Of a stretch of 64,000 nt of DNA, positions 50,651-59,759 are shown piece by piece. The stretch comes from Stenotrophobium rhamnosiphilum (GTDB taxonomy: Bacteria > Pseudomonadota > Gammaproteobacteria > Nevskiales > Nevskiaceae): contig NZ_QANS01000002.1 of the NCBI RefSeq assembly GCF_003052265.1, positions 620,001 through 684,000 of the forward strand, read 5' to 3'. The notes under the pieces were generated by a model. It was not told the origin of the DNA. It saw only the letters and a program-made list of their open reading frames with translations, and made no database searches. How positions within the stretch are numbered: position 1 is the stretch's first letter; each line of letters begins with the position of its first letter. The position numbers and the translations under genes were made by a program.

Positions 50651-50733
50651 GCTGATACCTGCTTCAGATGTGGACGATGGCCGTGCGCCACCAGCAACTA
50701 TTCTGCACCGCAAAAACAAACTACAGCATCTAT

Positions 50734-50817
50734 GTCATTCCCGCGAAGGCGGGAATCCAGTTTTCGTTCCAGCAAGCAACCAAGCCAGAACTGGATCCCC
50801 GCCTTCGCGGGGATGAC
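50734..50817. repeat. GTCATTCCCGCGAAGGCGGGAAT-type inverted repeat element
   Basis: The arms GTCATTCCCGCGAAGGCGGG and CCCGCCTTCGCGGGGATGAC face each other across about 45 bp. This is a widespread palindromic repeat of proteobacterial genomes, and could end transcription of both flanking genes. Confidence 0.85.
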
Positions 50818-50823
50818 GATCGC

Positions 50824-52020
<1,197 letters not shown>

Positions 52021-52126
52021 TTACGCGCTACGCGGCTGCCAGTGCTGAGGCTCAGCATGGCTATGCAGACTTTATGCGAGCCAGTGACAGTGCGGATGCT
52101 GATACCTTGAGGGCTCCAAGGATACG

Positions 52127-52537
52127 GTGACCGTCATGGCAGATAAGAAAACCTCCTGGTTTACGCACTTTGCAAAACTGACTGCTTCTCAGGCCGGCAG
52201 GCCCAGAACCTTTGCCATCGCAACGCTCGTCGTGGTGATCTGGGCCGCAGTCGGGCCGATTTTCAACTTCAGCGACACTTGGCAGTTGGTGATCAACACC
52301 AGTACGACGATCATCACCTTCCTGATGGTGTTCCTGATTCAGAACACGCAGAACCGCGACTCAGAAGCGCTGCAAATCAAGCTGGACGAAATCATTCGTT
52401 CGCTCGAAGGCGCAAATAATGTGGTGCTGAACCTTGAAGAGTTGGAAGAAGAAGAGCTCGACTCGATCCGCGAGCGCTACCTCGCGCTCGCACGCGAAGC
52501 TCGCAAAGTGCGCGACAGCAAAGACGGCGATGACTAG
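52127..52537 (+). CDS. Low-affinity iron permease family membrane protein
   Basis: A 136-aa protein with two membrane helices (about 28-48 and 56-75) and a C-terminal acidic coiled-coil ([25 protein letters not shown]). It fits the low-affinity Fe permease family. The GTG at 52127 has AAGGA 4 nt upstream, while the ATG at 52136 is 13 nt away; either may be used. It is on the plus strand between tgt and queA and overlaps the queA end by 4 nt. Confidence 0.85.
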   Translation: MTVMADKKTSWFTHFAKLTASQAGRPRTFAIATLVVVIWAAVGPIFNFSDTWQLVINTSTTIITFLMVFLIQNTQNRDSEALQIKLDEIIRSLEGANNVVLNLEELEEEELDSIRERYLALAREARKVRDSKDGDD

Positions 52538-53574
52538 CCGCGCAAAGGCTCAATCAACATCGCATCGCCATAACTAAAGAAGCGATACCGCGCCTCGACG
52601 GCGTGGCGATAAGCGGCCATCAGTCGCTCATAACCGCCAAAGGCACTGACCAACATCATCAGCGTGCTTTCTGGCAGATGGAAGTTCGTCAGCAGCAGGT
52701 CCACAACTTTAAATGTGTAACCGGGCGTGATGAAAATCTGCGTCTCACCTTTTCCGGCATGCAACGTGCCCTGCGCAGCGGCAGACTCCAGCGCACGCGT
52801 CACAGTCGTACCGACAGCCACCACACGCCCACCGCGCTCGCGGGTCTGCGCAATTGCAGTCACCAACTCGGTGGAAACTTCAAAACGTTCGGCGTGCATT
52901 TTGTGCTCACTGAGCAACTCCACGCGCATTGGTTGGAAGGTGCCCGCGCCAACATGCAACGTCAGCGTTGCGGTACGAATGCCGCGTTCGCGGATGCGCG
53001 CTAGCAAACTTTCATCAAAATGCAGGCCCGCCGTTGGCGCCGCAACCGCGCCGGGTTCGCGCGCAAAAACAGTTTGGTAGCGCTCGCTGTCGGTCTGATC
53101 GGGATCGTGGTGAATGTAAGGGGGCAACGGCATTTGGCCGACGCGCTCCAAAAACGACAGCACATCGCCCTCGCCTTCGCCTTCGTAACTGAGGCGAAAC
53201 ATGTCGTCGGCGCGGTCAATCATGCGGAAGACGGCATCTGCCACCAAAATCTCGCCGCCCGGTTTCGGCGTTTTGCTAGCGCCGACCTGCGCAATGATTT
53301 CGCGATCGCCCAGCACACGTTCGACCAAAATCTCCACCCGACCACCCGTGGGCTTTTGCCCGAACAGACGCGCGGGGATCACACGGGTGTCGTTAAACAC
53401 CAATAAATCGCCCGGCTGCAGCAAATCCGGCAGGTCCGCAATCGCCCGATCAGCCACGCCCGACGTGCCCAAATGCAATAAACGACTCGCACTGCGCGGC
53501 TCAACTGGGTGCTGCGCGATTAAATCGGGCGGTAAATCGTAAAAAAAGTCAGAACGACGTTGGTGTGTTGTCAT
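52534..53574 (-). CDS. queA: S-adenosylmethionine:tRNA ribosyltransferase-isomerase
   Basis: A 346-aa enzyme that makes epoxyqueuosine from preQ1 in tRNA. It begins [22 protein letters not shown] and has [28 protein letters not shown] and [19 protein letters not shown], all family blocks. I chose the ATG at 53574; an upstream in-frame start at 53688 would run into the tRNA gene. It is followed by tgt in the same direction, with a small plus-strand gene between. Confidence 0.96.
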   Translation of the reverse strand: MTTHQRRSDFFYDLPPDLIAQHPVEPRSASRLLHLGTSGVADRAIADLPDLLQPGDLLVFNDTRVIPARLFGQKPTGGRVEILVERVLGDREIIAQVGASKTPKPGGEILVADAVFRMIDRADDMFRLSYEGEGEGDVLSFLERVGQMPLPPYIHHDPDQTDSERYQTVFAREPGAVAAPTAGLHFDESLLARIRERGIRTATLTLHVGAGTFQPMRVELLSEHKMHAERFEVSTELVTAIAQTRERGGRVVAVGTTVTRALESAAAQGTLHAGKGETQIFITPGYTFKVVDLLLTNFHLPESTLMMLVSAFGGYERLMAAYRHAVEARYRFFSYGDAMLIEPLRG

Positions 53575-53588
53575 AGGATCGTTATAAT
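53560..53588 (+). promoter_or_regulatory. Promoter of the tRNA-Leu gene
   Basis: TTGGTG (53560-53565), 17 bp, TATAAT (53583-53588), then a GC-rich discriminator CGCGGCCGC. It overlaps the start of queA, which reads the other way. The pattern fits a stable-RNA promoter under stringent control. Confidence 0.7.
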
Positions 53589-53636
53589 CGCGGCCGCTGA
53601 AGTCGTGCGGCGGTGTTGGTACGACGGATTTTTTCA

Positions 53637-53724
53637 GCCTTAGTGGCGGAATCGGTAGACGCAGCGGATTCAAAATCCGCCGGGGCAACCCCCCGTGGGA
53701 GTTCGAGTCTCCCCTTAGGCACCA
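53637..53724 (+). tRNA. tRNA-Leu, anticodon CAA
   Basis: An 88-nt class II tRNA with encoded CCA. The anticodon stem-loop GCGGATTCAAAATCCGC gives CAA; the variable arm is CGGGGCAACCCCCCG and the T-arm GGGAGTTCGAGTCTCCC. The acceptor stem is GCCTTAG against CTTAGGC, which pairs except for a U5-U68 mismatch. It sits just before a P4-type integrase gene and is the likely attachment site of the island. Confidence 0.95.
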
Positions 53725-53760
53725 ATTTGATGTATCAGATGGTCTCTTGTCAACTCTAAG

Positions 53761-53783
53761 CCCCCGATAATACGGGGGTTTTT
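53761..53783 (+). terminator. Rho-independent terminator of tRNA-Leu
   Basis: CCCCCG-ATAATA-CGGGGG followed by TTTTT, 36 bp after the tRNA CCA. Confidence 0.9.
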
Positions 53784-53819
53784 AGTTTTTACAGCTTTCA
53801 GGTGGTCTCACCCGGTCTT

Positions 53820-53873
53820 TTGACATACCCCTATCTTAGGGGTATCTATAGGGGAAGCCCGCAAAGACCCCTA
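53820..53873 (+). promoter_or_regulatory. Integrase promoter with palindromic operator in the spacer
   Basis: TTGACA (53820-53825), 17-bp spacer, TATCTA (53843-53848). The spacer and -10 edge form a perfect 21-bp palindrome ATACCCCTA-TCT-TAGGGGTAT (53825-53845). Two more CCCCTA/TAGGGG half sites follow (near 53848-53854 and 53868-53873) before the start codon. This looks like a repressed, self-controlled promoter or an integrase arm site. Confidence 0.7.
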
Positions 53874-53875
53874 CG

Positions 53876-55114
53876 ATGCCGCGCACCGTTAAACCCCTGA
53901 CTGAAACCAAGTGTAAAAGCGCAAAGCCCAAGACCAAGCCTTACAAGTTGTTTGATGGTGATGGCCTATTTCTACTTGTTACCCCAACCGGTGGCAAGCT
54001 GTGGCGGTTCAAATACCGGCTTGATGGCAAAGAGCGCGGCCCTATCGCTTTTGGCAGCTACCCTGAGATCGGTTTGGCCGCCGCGCGCGATCTGCGCCGC
54101 AATGCACGCGAGTTGGTAGCAAAGGGGATTGACCCTGATAACCACCGCAAAGAGGTCAAGCTAGCTGCCCAAACACACCGTGAGAATACTTTTGCGGCAT
54201 TAGCCGAGGCCTGGTATCAAGCCAACGCCTCAGGCAACTGGCGACCGACGACAGCTAAAAAAGTACGGCTTTACCTCGATCTAGATCTATTACCCCCGCT
54301 AGGCACGCGCCCAATCGCCGAAATTAAACGCGCAGAACTAATCACCGTCCTTCGGAAAATTGAAGCCCGCGGAGCATTTAACGTAGCGAAGAAGTGCCGT
54401 GGCTGGCTTTCACTGATATTTCGCTATGCGAGGAGCCTCGGCGTTATAGAAATAAATCAGGCTACCGACCTAAATGTGGTGGCAGCACAGGCGCCAAAAT
54501 CCAAACCCTATGCGCACGTCCCGCAATCTGAGCTGCCGGCCTTCTTGCGCGCACTGAACGATCACAAAGCCTCATTACAGATTAAGCGTGCCTGCTTACT
54601 TTTGTTATTAACCGGTTTTCGCCCAGGCGAATTACGCAAAGCAACTTGGGACGAGATCGACTTTAAGGCCGCAACTTGGAACAAATCAGGCGCCGACATG
54701 AAGATGAAGCGCGCGCACGTCGTGCCACTTTCAGCGCAGGCAATAACAATATTGTCTGAAATGAGAAATGACGCAGGAAGAAATTTTCTGGTTTTTGCGA
54801 GTCCGTATAAACCCAAGCAACCGATCAGCGATGGAACGATTAACCGCCTGCTCGGGGCCATAGGCTATAAAGGCAGGCAAACCGGCCATGGCTTCCGACA
54901 CGTCGTGAGTACCGCGCTAAACGAACGCGGGTACAACAAAGACTGGATCGAACGCCAGTTAGCTCACGGAGATGATGACGAAATTCGCGGCACATACAAC
55001 CAAGCTCAATATCTCGATCAACGTCGCGAAATGATGCAGGAGTGGGCTGACCATTTGGACAGTATAAAAGCCAACGAAGAGATTACTCCTTACAAATCTG
55101 GACAAAGAAAATGA
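53876..55114 (+). CDS. int: P4-type tyrosine integrase
   Basis: A 412-aa tyrosine recombinase. The N-terminal DUF4102-like arm-binding domain (LTETKCKSAKPKTKPYKLFDGDGL, read in short from residue 8) is followed by a core-binding part and the catalytic domain with Arg249 (TGFRPGELR), His338/Arg341 (GHGFRH), His364 (QLAH) and Tyr374 (RGTYNQ). It would insert and remove the island at tRNA-Leu. No good ribosome site stands before the ATG. The next gene overlaps its stop by 4 nt. Confidence 0.96.
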   Translation: MPRTVKPLTETKCKSAKPKTKPYKLFDGDGLFLLVTPTGGKLWRFKYRLDGKERGPIAFGSYPEIGLAAARDLRRNARELVAKGIDPDNHRKEVKLAAQTHRENTFAALAEAWYQANASGNWRPTTAKKVRLYLDLDLLPPLGTRPIAEIKRAELITVLRKIEARGAFNVAKKCRGWLSLIFRYARSLGVIEINQATDLNVVAAQAPKSKPYAHVPQSELPAFLRALNDHKASLQIKRACLLLLLTGFRPGELRKATWDEIDFKAATWNKSGADMKMKRAHVVPLSAQAITILSEMRNDAGRNFLVFASPYKPKQPISDGTINRLLGAIGYKGRQTGHGFRHVVSTALNERGYNKDWIERQLAHGDDDEIRGTYNQAQYLDQRREMMQEWADHLDSIKANEEITPYKSGQRK

Positions 55115-55641
55115 GTCGGTCAAAAGTCAGTAAAAGCTCATGGGTAGCACAGTATCTGGAAAGCGCCCCTGAAAAATATGAGGGCTTCAATCATTTCGAA
55201 CAAAGGCTATTACAGAGCTTGCATGAGAATGGATGCATTGGCATCGATATGCCTGCGGTCCACGAGAAGCAGGCGGCCGTGAAGCAAGCGCTGGAGCTCT
55301 ATGAGAGTGTGATTTCCGCAAAATCAGATCCCGAGGCGTTAGCACTTATTGCAGCTCGCCCACTATCTGGCTGGGGTGTCTTAGGATTAATACTCATCGC
55401 TCACGAAAGGGGAAACTCACGAAGAGCAGGGAAAGGACCTAAGACCAAGGAAGAAAAATATGCGGCACAAAACGAAGAAGGCAGAAAGTATTTTCTAGCC
55501 CAATGGACTCTTCGCACTCAACGTAAAGAAAAGCTCTCTCAAGATGACTTCTTGGATATTTTATATCCAATCCTGCTTAGGGATTTCAATATAAGAGCGA
55601 AGAGATCAACTGTTAAAAGAGATTGGTTCAAACCTTTGTAG
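55111..55641 (+). CDS. Unknown protein translationally coupled to the integrase
   Basis: A 176-aa soluble protein that I do not recognise. It overlaps the int stop as ATGA, so it is made with the integrase. It is helical in look, with a basic middle (RRAGKGPKTKEEKYA) and a basic C-terminus (RAKRSTVKRDWF). It could help recombination or regulate the element, but nothing in the sequence shows this. Confidence 0.75.
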   Translation: MSRSKVSKSSWVAQYLESAPEKYEGFNHFEQRLLQSLHENGCIGIDMPAVHEKQAAVKQALELYESVISAKSDPEALALIAARPLSGWGVLGLILIAHERGNSRRAGKGPKTKEEKYAAQNEEGRKYFLAQWTLRTQRKEKLSQDDFLDILYPILLRDFNIRAKRSTVKRDWFKPL

Positions 55642-55649
55642 AAAATGTA

Positions 55650-55684
55650 TTTGCTGGCAAACGCATTAGTTTTCCAGCAAACGC
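55650..55684. repeat. Iteron-like repeats before the alpA-like gene
   Basis: GCAAACGC occurs at 55657-55664 and 55677-55684 (20-bp period), and TTTGCTGG/CCAGCAAA forms an inverted repeat (55650-55657, 55674-55681). It lies 60 bp before the AlpA-Rep gene pair and could bind either product. Confidence 0.55.
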
Positions 55685-55743
55685 GTTGTTGAGGAAAAAA
55701 TCAGGGACTACTTTGCTTTCGCCAACATCAATATGAGCGAGAG

Positions 55744-56010
55744 ATGTCCCGCAACAACCGCTTTAGCCATTCTTCCGACTTACTTCAATTTTTTGATCAA
55801 CTACCCGATAGTGCATATGTTCGGCAACCGGTAGTCCAAGCACTGTTTGGAATTTCACATGCCACAGTGTGGCGGTGGTGCAATTCTGGACACCTGCCTA
55901 AACCCATTAAGCCGGGCCCACGCGTTACAGCTTGGAACGTCGGAGCTTTACGGGCAACACAAACTGCCTTGCGCGAACCATCGCCATCCGCTGAAAAGAG
56001 CGCTCCGTGA
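55744..56010 (+). CDS. AlpA/MerR-like helix-turn-helix regulator or excisionase
   Basis: An 88-aa protein. The helix-turn-helix reads YVRQPVVQALFGISHATVWRW followed by GHLPKPIKPGPRVTAW, the order of AlpA-type regulators (wing after recognition helix). AlpA proteins switch on excision or replication of integrated elements. It overlaps the Rep-like gene by 4 nt. Confidence 0.8.
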   Translation: MSRNNRFSHSSDLLQFFDQLPDSAYVRQPVVQALFGISHATVWRWCNSGHLPKPIKPGPRVTAWNVGALRATQTALREPSPSAEKSAP

Positions 56011-56480
56011 GCAACCGTCGGCCATCCGGCCTACGCGCCCCTTCGAAACAGACTGAGCGTCAACAATTGCATGATTCCTGGGCAAAGTTCCTGCGCAATC
56101 GCAATTTCCAAGCATGGGCAACATTGACCTTTAAGCATCAATCTGTGACGCCACACAGAGCGTTAGCCATTTTCAAGAATTGGATTCACGCCTCTAACCG
56201 GAAGATGTTTGGCTCTCGATATTTTAATAGGGCCGCCGAGCACCTCTCTTGGGCGGTCTCAATTGAGGCAGGGACTAAGAAATTGCATTTGCATGTGCTG
56301 CTTACCGTCAAAGGCAAAAATCTTTCACGCGAAGAGTTAAATAGCATGGAAAACTTATGGAACCGTAAGCACGGCATTGCCAAAGTTGAGATGGTTCAAT
56401 TTGCAGAAGCTGTATCCGCTTACCTCACAAAAGTAACCGCCTTTAACGGCGAGATCGAACTCAGCAAAAACTTCAAGTAA
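56007..56480 (+). CDS. Short HUH-type rolling-circle Rep-like protein
   Basis: A 157-aa protein with the three rolling-circle initiator motifs in order: motif I ATLTF (residues 38-42), motif II HLHVLL with His94 and His96 (the HUH pair), and motif III YLTK with candidate catalytic Tyr139 and Lys142. This suggests a nicking replication or relaxase-like endonuclease domain. At 157 aa it is shorter than usual Rep proteins and has no helicase or other domain. It is coupled to the AlpA-like gene, so excision and replication of the element may be switched on together. Confidence 0.75.
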   Translation: MSNRRPSGLRAPSKQTERQQLHDSWAKFLRNRNFQAWATLTFKHQSVTPHRALAIFKNWIHASNRKMFGSRYFNRAAEHLSWAVSIEAGTKKLHLHVLLTVKGKNLSREELNSMENLWNRKHGIAKVEMVQFAEAVSAYLTKVTAFNGEIELSKNFK

Positions 56481-56697
56481 ACATTGCCACCATTTGGGGA
56501 CGCCCAATCTCTTCACTAAAAAATTTCGCAGATGCTCATGCATCGCGAAGTAATCACCGTGCCCGTCAATCTATGGGCCATCTCACATGTCAGGCATACG
56601 CGCCTTGTCGCTTTAGCTATGTGCTGTACATCTGTTAACGGCAAATTGCCTAAAACAAGCCCTTACTTAGCTTTACCTGCAAGGGGCGCTATGAGAT

Positions 56698-57717
56698 TTA
56701 ACAAAGTGCTGTGTGTTCTCCATCGAAAGCCCAGTTCGCGATCCCTTCACAACCCGACACAAGGTAGCTTGCGGGCACGGGTATGTGCGGGTGTGTCATT
56801 AGGTGGATTCGTGAAATGGCTGCATCTTTGGAGCTTCCGTCAAGGCCATCCCACCAGGAAACACGTATGGCGTGATTCTCACAGCAAGAGAGCGTAAACC
56901 GTAGAAGTGCGTCTTGAAGTTTCTCGCCATTAGCCACTTTCGAATCAAGTGATTGAATAAAGGGCTCACACGTTTGATTGCTTGATACATGCCAAGCGAA
57001 TACAAATGCCCAACCTTCACGCATTGGTGCAGTAAAAAACGTGATTAGATCTAACGCAGAGCGCCTTTCAAGGAGATCTTGAAGTAACTGACCAGAGAAG
57101 TCGTAGTCGGGATACAAGAGACCCGACATTTGCACATTGCACGGCTCCGATGAGGTAAAGCACGTGAACCTAAATTTCTCGTAATCTCTATTGAGCAGCG
57201 CTTGATCATAATGAACTTTTTGCTGATGCAACGGAGCGAAGCCTAAGCCATGCCCCATCCAAGTCTCTTTGAGCGACGCCTTTTGGGACGTACTGAGCTC
57301 AGGGTGGTCTTTCATCTTGTCGGCCAAAACAAGTGCATTTTCCTTTACGAAGTATTCGCGGCATAAACATCTATATGCGTAAAGGGCGACTTGATGCTTG
57401 ACTGGCTCAAAGGGAAAGTTGTCTATTGGCTCGAAGAGCTCGTTGTCATGATGCTTGCAGAATCCCGCGAAAGTTGACGCTTTGTTGACACCAACTTTTA
57501 TAAGCTGCGGCAGCCCCTGCGTCCTCCGAAGAAGTGAAATATCTGCACCTACACGATAAACATGTCCCCTCTCTGCAATGAGGCTCAATTGCCCCTTGCT
57601 CTGTATGGAATGAGCTGAAATAAGCTCATCGCATCGCGCTCCTTTGGCGTAATGCAAACAGCGAGAACGTTCGGTTTGACGTTTGGATTCACGCTGATAA
57701 TCGCCGATGAAGCTCAT
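56698..57717 (-). CDS. Zinc/HNH-like protein of a two-gene conflict module
   Basis: A 339-aa protein I do not recognise by name. Its first 95 residues hold a Cys/His cluster that looks HNH- or zinc-finger-like: Cys20, Cys29, His36 (AHSIQ), then Cys87, His90 and Asp91 (FCKHHDNELF). The remaining about 240 residues show no motif I know. It lies 10 bp after the 568-aa HEPN-like gene, same strand, so the two form an operon. It could be a nuclease, an antitoxin or a sensor. Confidence 0.65.
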   Translation of the reverse strand: MSFIGDYQRESKRQTERSRCLHYAKGARCDELISAHSIQSKGQLSLIAERGHVYRVGADISLLRRTQGLPQLIKVGVNKASTFAGFCKHHDNELFEPIDNFPFEPVKHQVALYAYRCLCREYFVKENALVLADKMKDHPELSTSQKASLKETWMGHGLGFAPLHQQKVHYDQALLNRDYEKFRFTCFTSSEPCNVQMSGLLYPDYDFSGQLLQDLLERRSALDLITFFTAPMREGWAFVFAWHVSSNQTCEPFIQSLDSKVANGEKLQDALLRFTLSCCENHAIRVSWWDGLDGSSKDAAISRIHLMTHPHIPVPASYLVSGCEGIANWAFDGEHTALC

Positions 57718-57727
57718 AAATTGTTCT

Positions 57728-59434
57728 CTACGCGAATAACCCTTCGATAGCTGCTAGCTCCTCGGTGAGAAGCCCGCAAACATACTTAAAATGATTCGCA
57801 AACGTCTCGTGCTGCATCAAAGCATTCTGCGCCAATTCTTCCGCTTCGGACCCTCCAGCGTGTCCCTTGGCTTTTGAGCGCAAACTCTGAACAGTGCGAA
57901 GCCCTACAAGCTTTTTCTGATCACTGAGCGCAGCATCTTTGTTGAGTAGTTTTTCTAGCAAAGTAATTGTCCGATCATCCTTGCTGTACACGAGCTTCGC
58001 CGCATCTAGCTTTGCGCGGATCGATGAAGTCTCAAATCCCTCAACAACAAGCTTGGCAAGATCCATAAAGGCTTCGGCCCATTCGTCGCGACTTGCCGTC
58101 AGTGGGGTATTTACGCATCCCAACAACTTTTGGTCGCGAAGTGCCCACCATGAAACTTTTTCATCGTGCCAGCGCCGGACCGTTGAAAGGACGGCTGCTG
58201 GGGGCTCCGTAAAATGCACGAACTTGCCCTCAAAGTCATTGATGAACGCTCGTTTCGAGATGGATGCTTTTGGTGACTCGTTGTGACCGAGCCAGTGAAG
58301 TTGTTCCTCGTATGGCAGACGGCGGAGATCGCAAATATAAGCGTGGACTTGGCCCGCTTCATTCACATCGATGCCTTTTAGGCGCCATGCGGTCCTGCAT
58401 GTGACTTCACGCTCAGCCAGCGTGTATTTGTCCCTATCAGTCTTATATTTTGAGAGAACTTCGGGGCGAAAGAATGCCGGAGACAACTCGAAAGGCAAAG
58501 GATTGTCCTTTGCATCAAAGTAATTGGTTGTTGCCTCTGGCGAAGCTGAGATCATTGCGTTCTTATTATTTCGCCAGTCGTAGGCAAGAAATTCGGCGTA
58601 CTTCTTGTCCGTAGTGCCACCCCAGCTGTTCGTTATAGCCGTGCTGATAGCTTGCTGAGATCTGCGCGGGCGAATAATTTGTCTTCCCGCAGTATAGGCA
58701 GCATGTCCATGAAGAATGAGCCGACGATAGAACAGCTCATTTGATTCTCGAACGCTTTCTGGCGTCGTCTGCGGCCAGCCATTGAACCCGCCCCGCCGAA
58801 GCAGTGTGAAATCGAATCTCCGAAGCAGGACTGCGTCCGCGGCCGATAGATATTCCTCCAATGCATCCCATTTGAATGTCACGAGAGTCATCCGACTTCC
58901 TTTGTCCTCCCGCGTCGTAACCGATACAGCAGCCTCAAGATCTCCGCGACTATCAAAGCGGCAATACGCTCGCTTCTCGGGCCTCCAATGGACGCCAGTT
59001 ACATGAGTAAATTCTTGATTCACCTCAACGTAACTACGCCCTGAACCCTCCCACCCTTCAAATGTCCTGTTGAAAACAAGTCGGGCAGCCTTTAGATGTT
59101 CGTCATCACGATGCCTGACGTCGCGTTCAATCCACACGCCCTCTTTGCCCCCGCCAGAGACAAAACTAGCTATAGGTGCGTAAGCCTCAAAGTGCCACTG
59201 CTCCAATTGCTCTGGCGTCATTCGCGCAAGCAGTTTGTTGGGAACAACGACGGAGTCCACAAACGAATATTCGCCGTTAGCAAAAATTACAAGCTCGTCT
59301 GAAACAGCGTTAATACGAAGGAAAGCAAGATGCGCCTCAGCCGTAATCCACTCAGCGTACTCCTCCGGATTCGCAGGAATCGCGTCGAGCTTAGCGATGG
59401 TCTCGATGACCTTTTTATGAGAATAGTTATGCAA
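57728..59434 (-). CDS. Large protein with C-terminal HEPN-like motif, candidate defence effector
   Basis: A 568-aa protein with no clear homology over most of its length. Its helical C-terminal part (about residues 440-568) ends in a R-x5-H element (Arg519 to His525 in RSKAKGH) followed by an amphipathic helix, the pattern of HEPN ribonucleases. The start is TTG at 59434 with a strong AGAGGA site 5 nt upstream. With the 10-bp-away zinc/HNH-like gene it makes a two-gene operon on a mobile element. A toxin or abortive-infection role is inferred; the HEPN match is by eye. Confidence 0.6.
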   Translation of the reverse strand: MHNYSHKKVIETIAKLDAIPANPEEYAEWITAEAHLAFLRINAVSDELVIFANGEYSFVDSVVVPNKLLARMTPEQLEQWHFEAYAPIASFVSGGGKEGVWIERDVRHRDDEHLKAARLVFNRTFEGWEGSGRSYVEVNQEFTHVTGVHWRPEKRAYCRFDSRGDLEAAVSVTTREDKGSRMTLVTFKWDALEEYLSAADAVLLRRFDFTLLRRGGFNGWPQTTPESVRESNELFYRRLILHGHAAYTAGRQIIRPRRSQQAISTAITNSWGGTTDKKYAEFLAYDWRNNKNAMISASPEATTNYFDAKDNPLPFELSPAFFRPEVLSKYKTDRDKYTLAEREVTCRTAWRLKGIDVNEAGQVHAYICDLRRLPYEEQLHWLGHNESPKASISKRAFINDFEGKFVHFTEPPAAVLSTVRRWHDEKVSWWALRDQKLLGCVNTPLTASRDEWAEAFMDLAKLVVEGFETSSIRAKLDAAKLVYSKDDRTITLLEKLLNKDAALSDQKKLVGLRTVQSLRSKAKGHAGGSEAEELAQNALMQHETFANHFKYVCGLLTEELAAIEGLFA

Positions 59435-59448
59435 TTCTTTCCTCTCAC

Positions 59449-59477
59449 GACGGCCTCACATCGGCCGTCTTTTTTAT
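59449..59477 (+). terminator. Plus-strand terminator hairpin upstream of the HEPN-like gene
   Basis: GACGGCC-TCACATC-GGCCGTC followed by TTTTTT ends plus-strand transcripts, i.e. any antisense reading through the HEPN-like gene. It lies 15 bp before that gene's TTG start on the other strand. Confidence 0.7.
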
Positions 59478-59759
59478 TGGCGTGTCATACCCGAAAAAAT
59501 GTCAACCACTCGAAACCAGAGCGGCCGAAGTAAATTCGCCGTATTTGACGCCTTGTTAGGATCTAAAGTGGGCACTGATTAGGCCTCCCAATAGCGCCAT
59601 TTCCAAGCAGATAAAAGCTGACAATTGATTTTTGATCTTCATCGCATACACGGCATTTCATAGCTGTTCAGAAATCAAAATGAGTACTCGCAAGACAGCG
59701 TAGACGAAGCATGTAGCTTGTCTTCTGGCTCAAGAAAAACTCATTGCCTTCAAGTCAGT
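59478..59759. other. Gene-free stretch between HEPN-like and GNAT genes
   Basis: About 280 bp (with the hairpin, 325 bp) without a supported gene. It must contain the promoter for the HEPN-like gene on the minus strand, but no clear -35/-10 pair was found. Confidence 0.4.

Noticed and set aside
49600-50820. Repeats that could be taken for a CRISPR array
   Set aside because: They are inverted pairs of different sequences, without regular spacers or cas genes.
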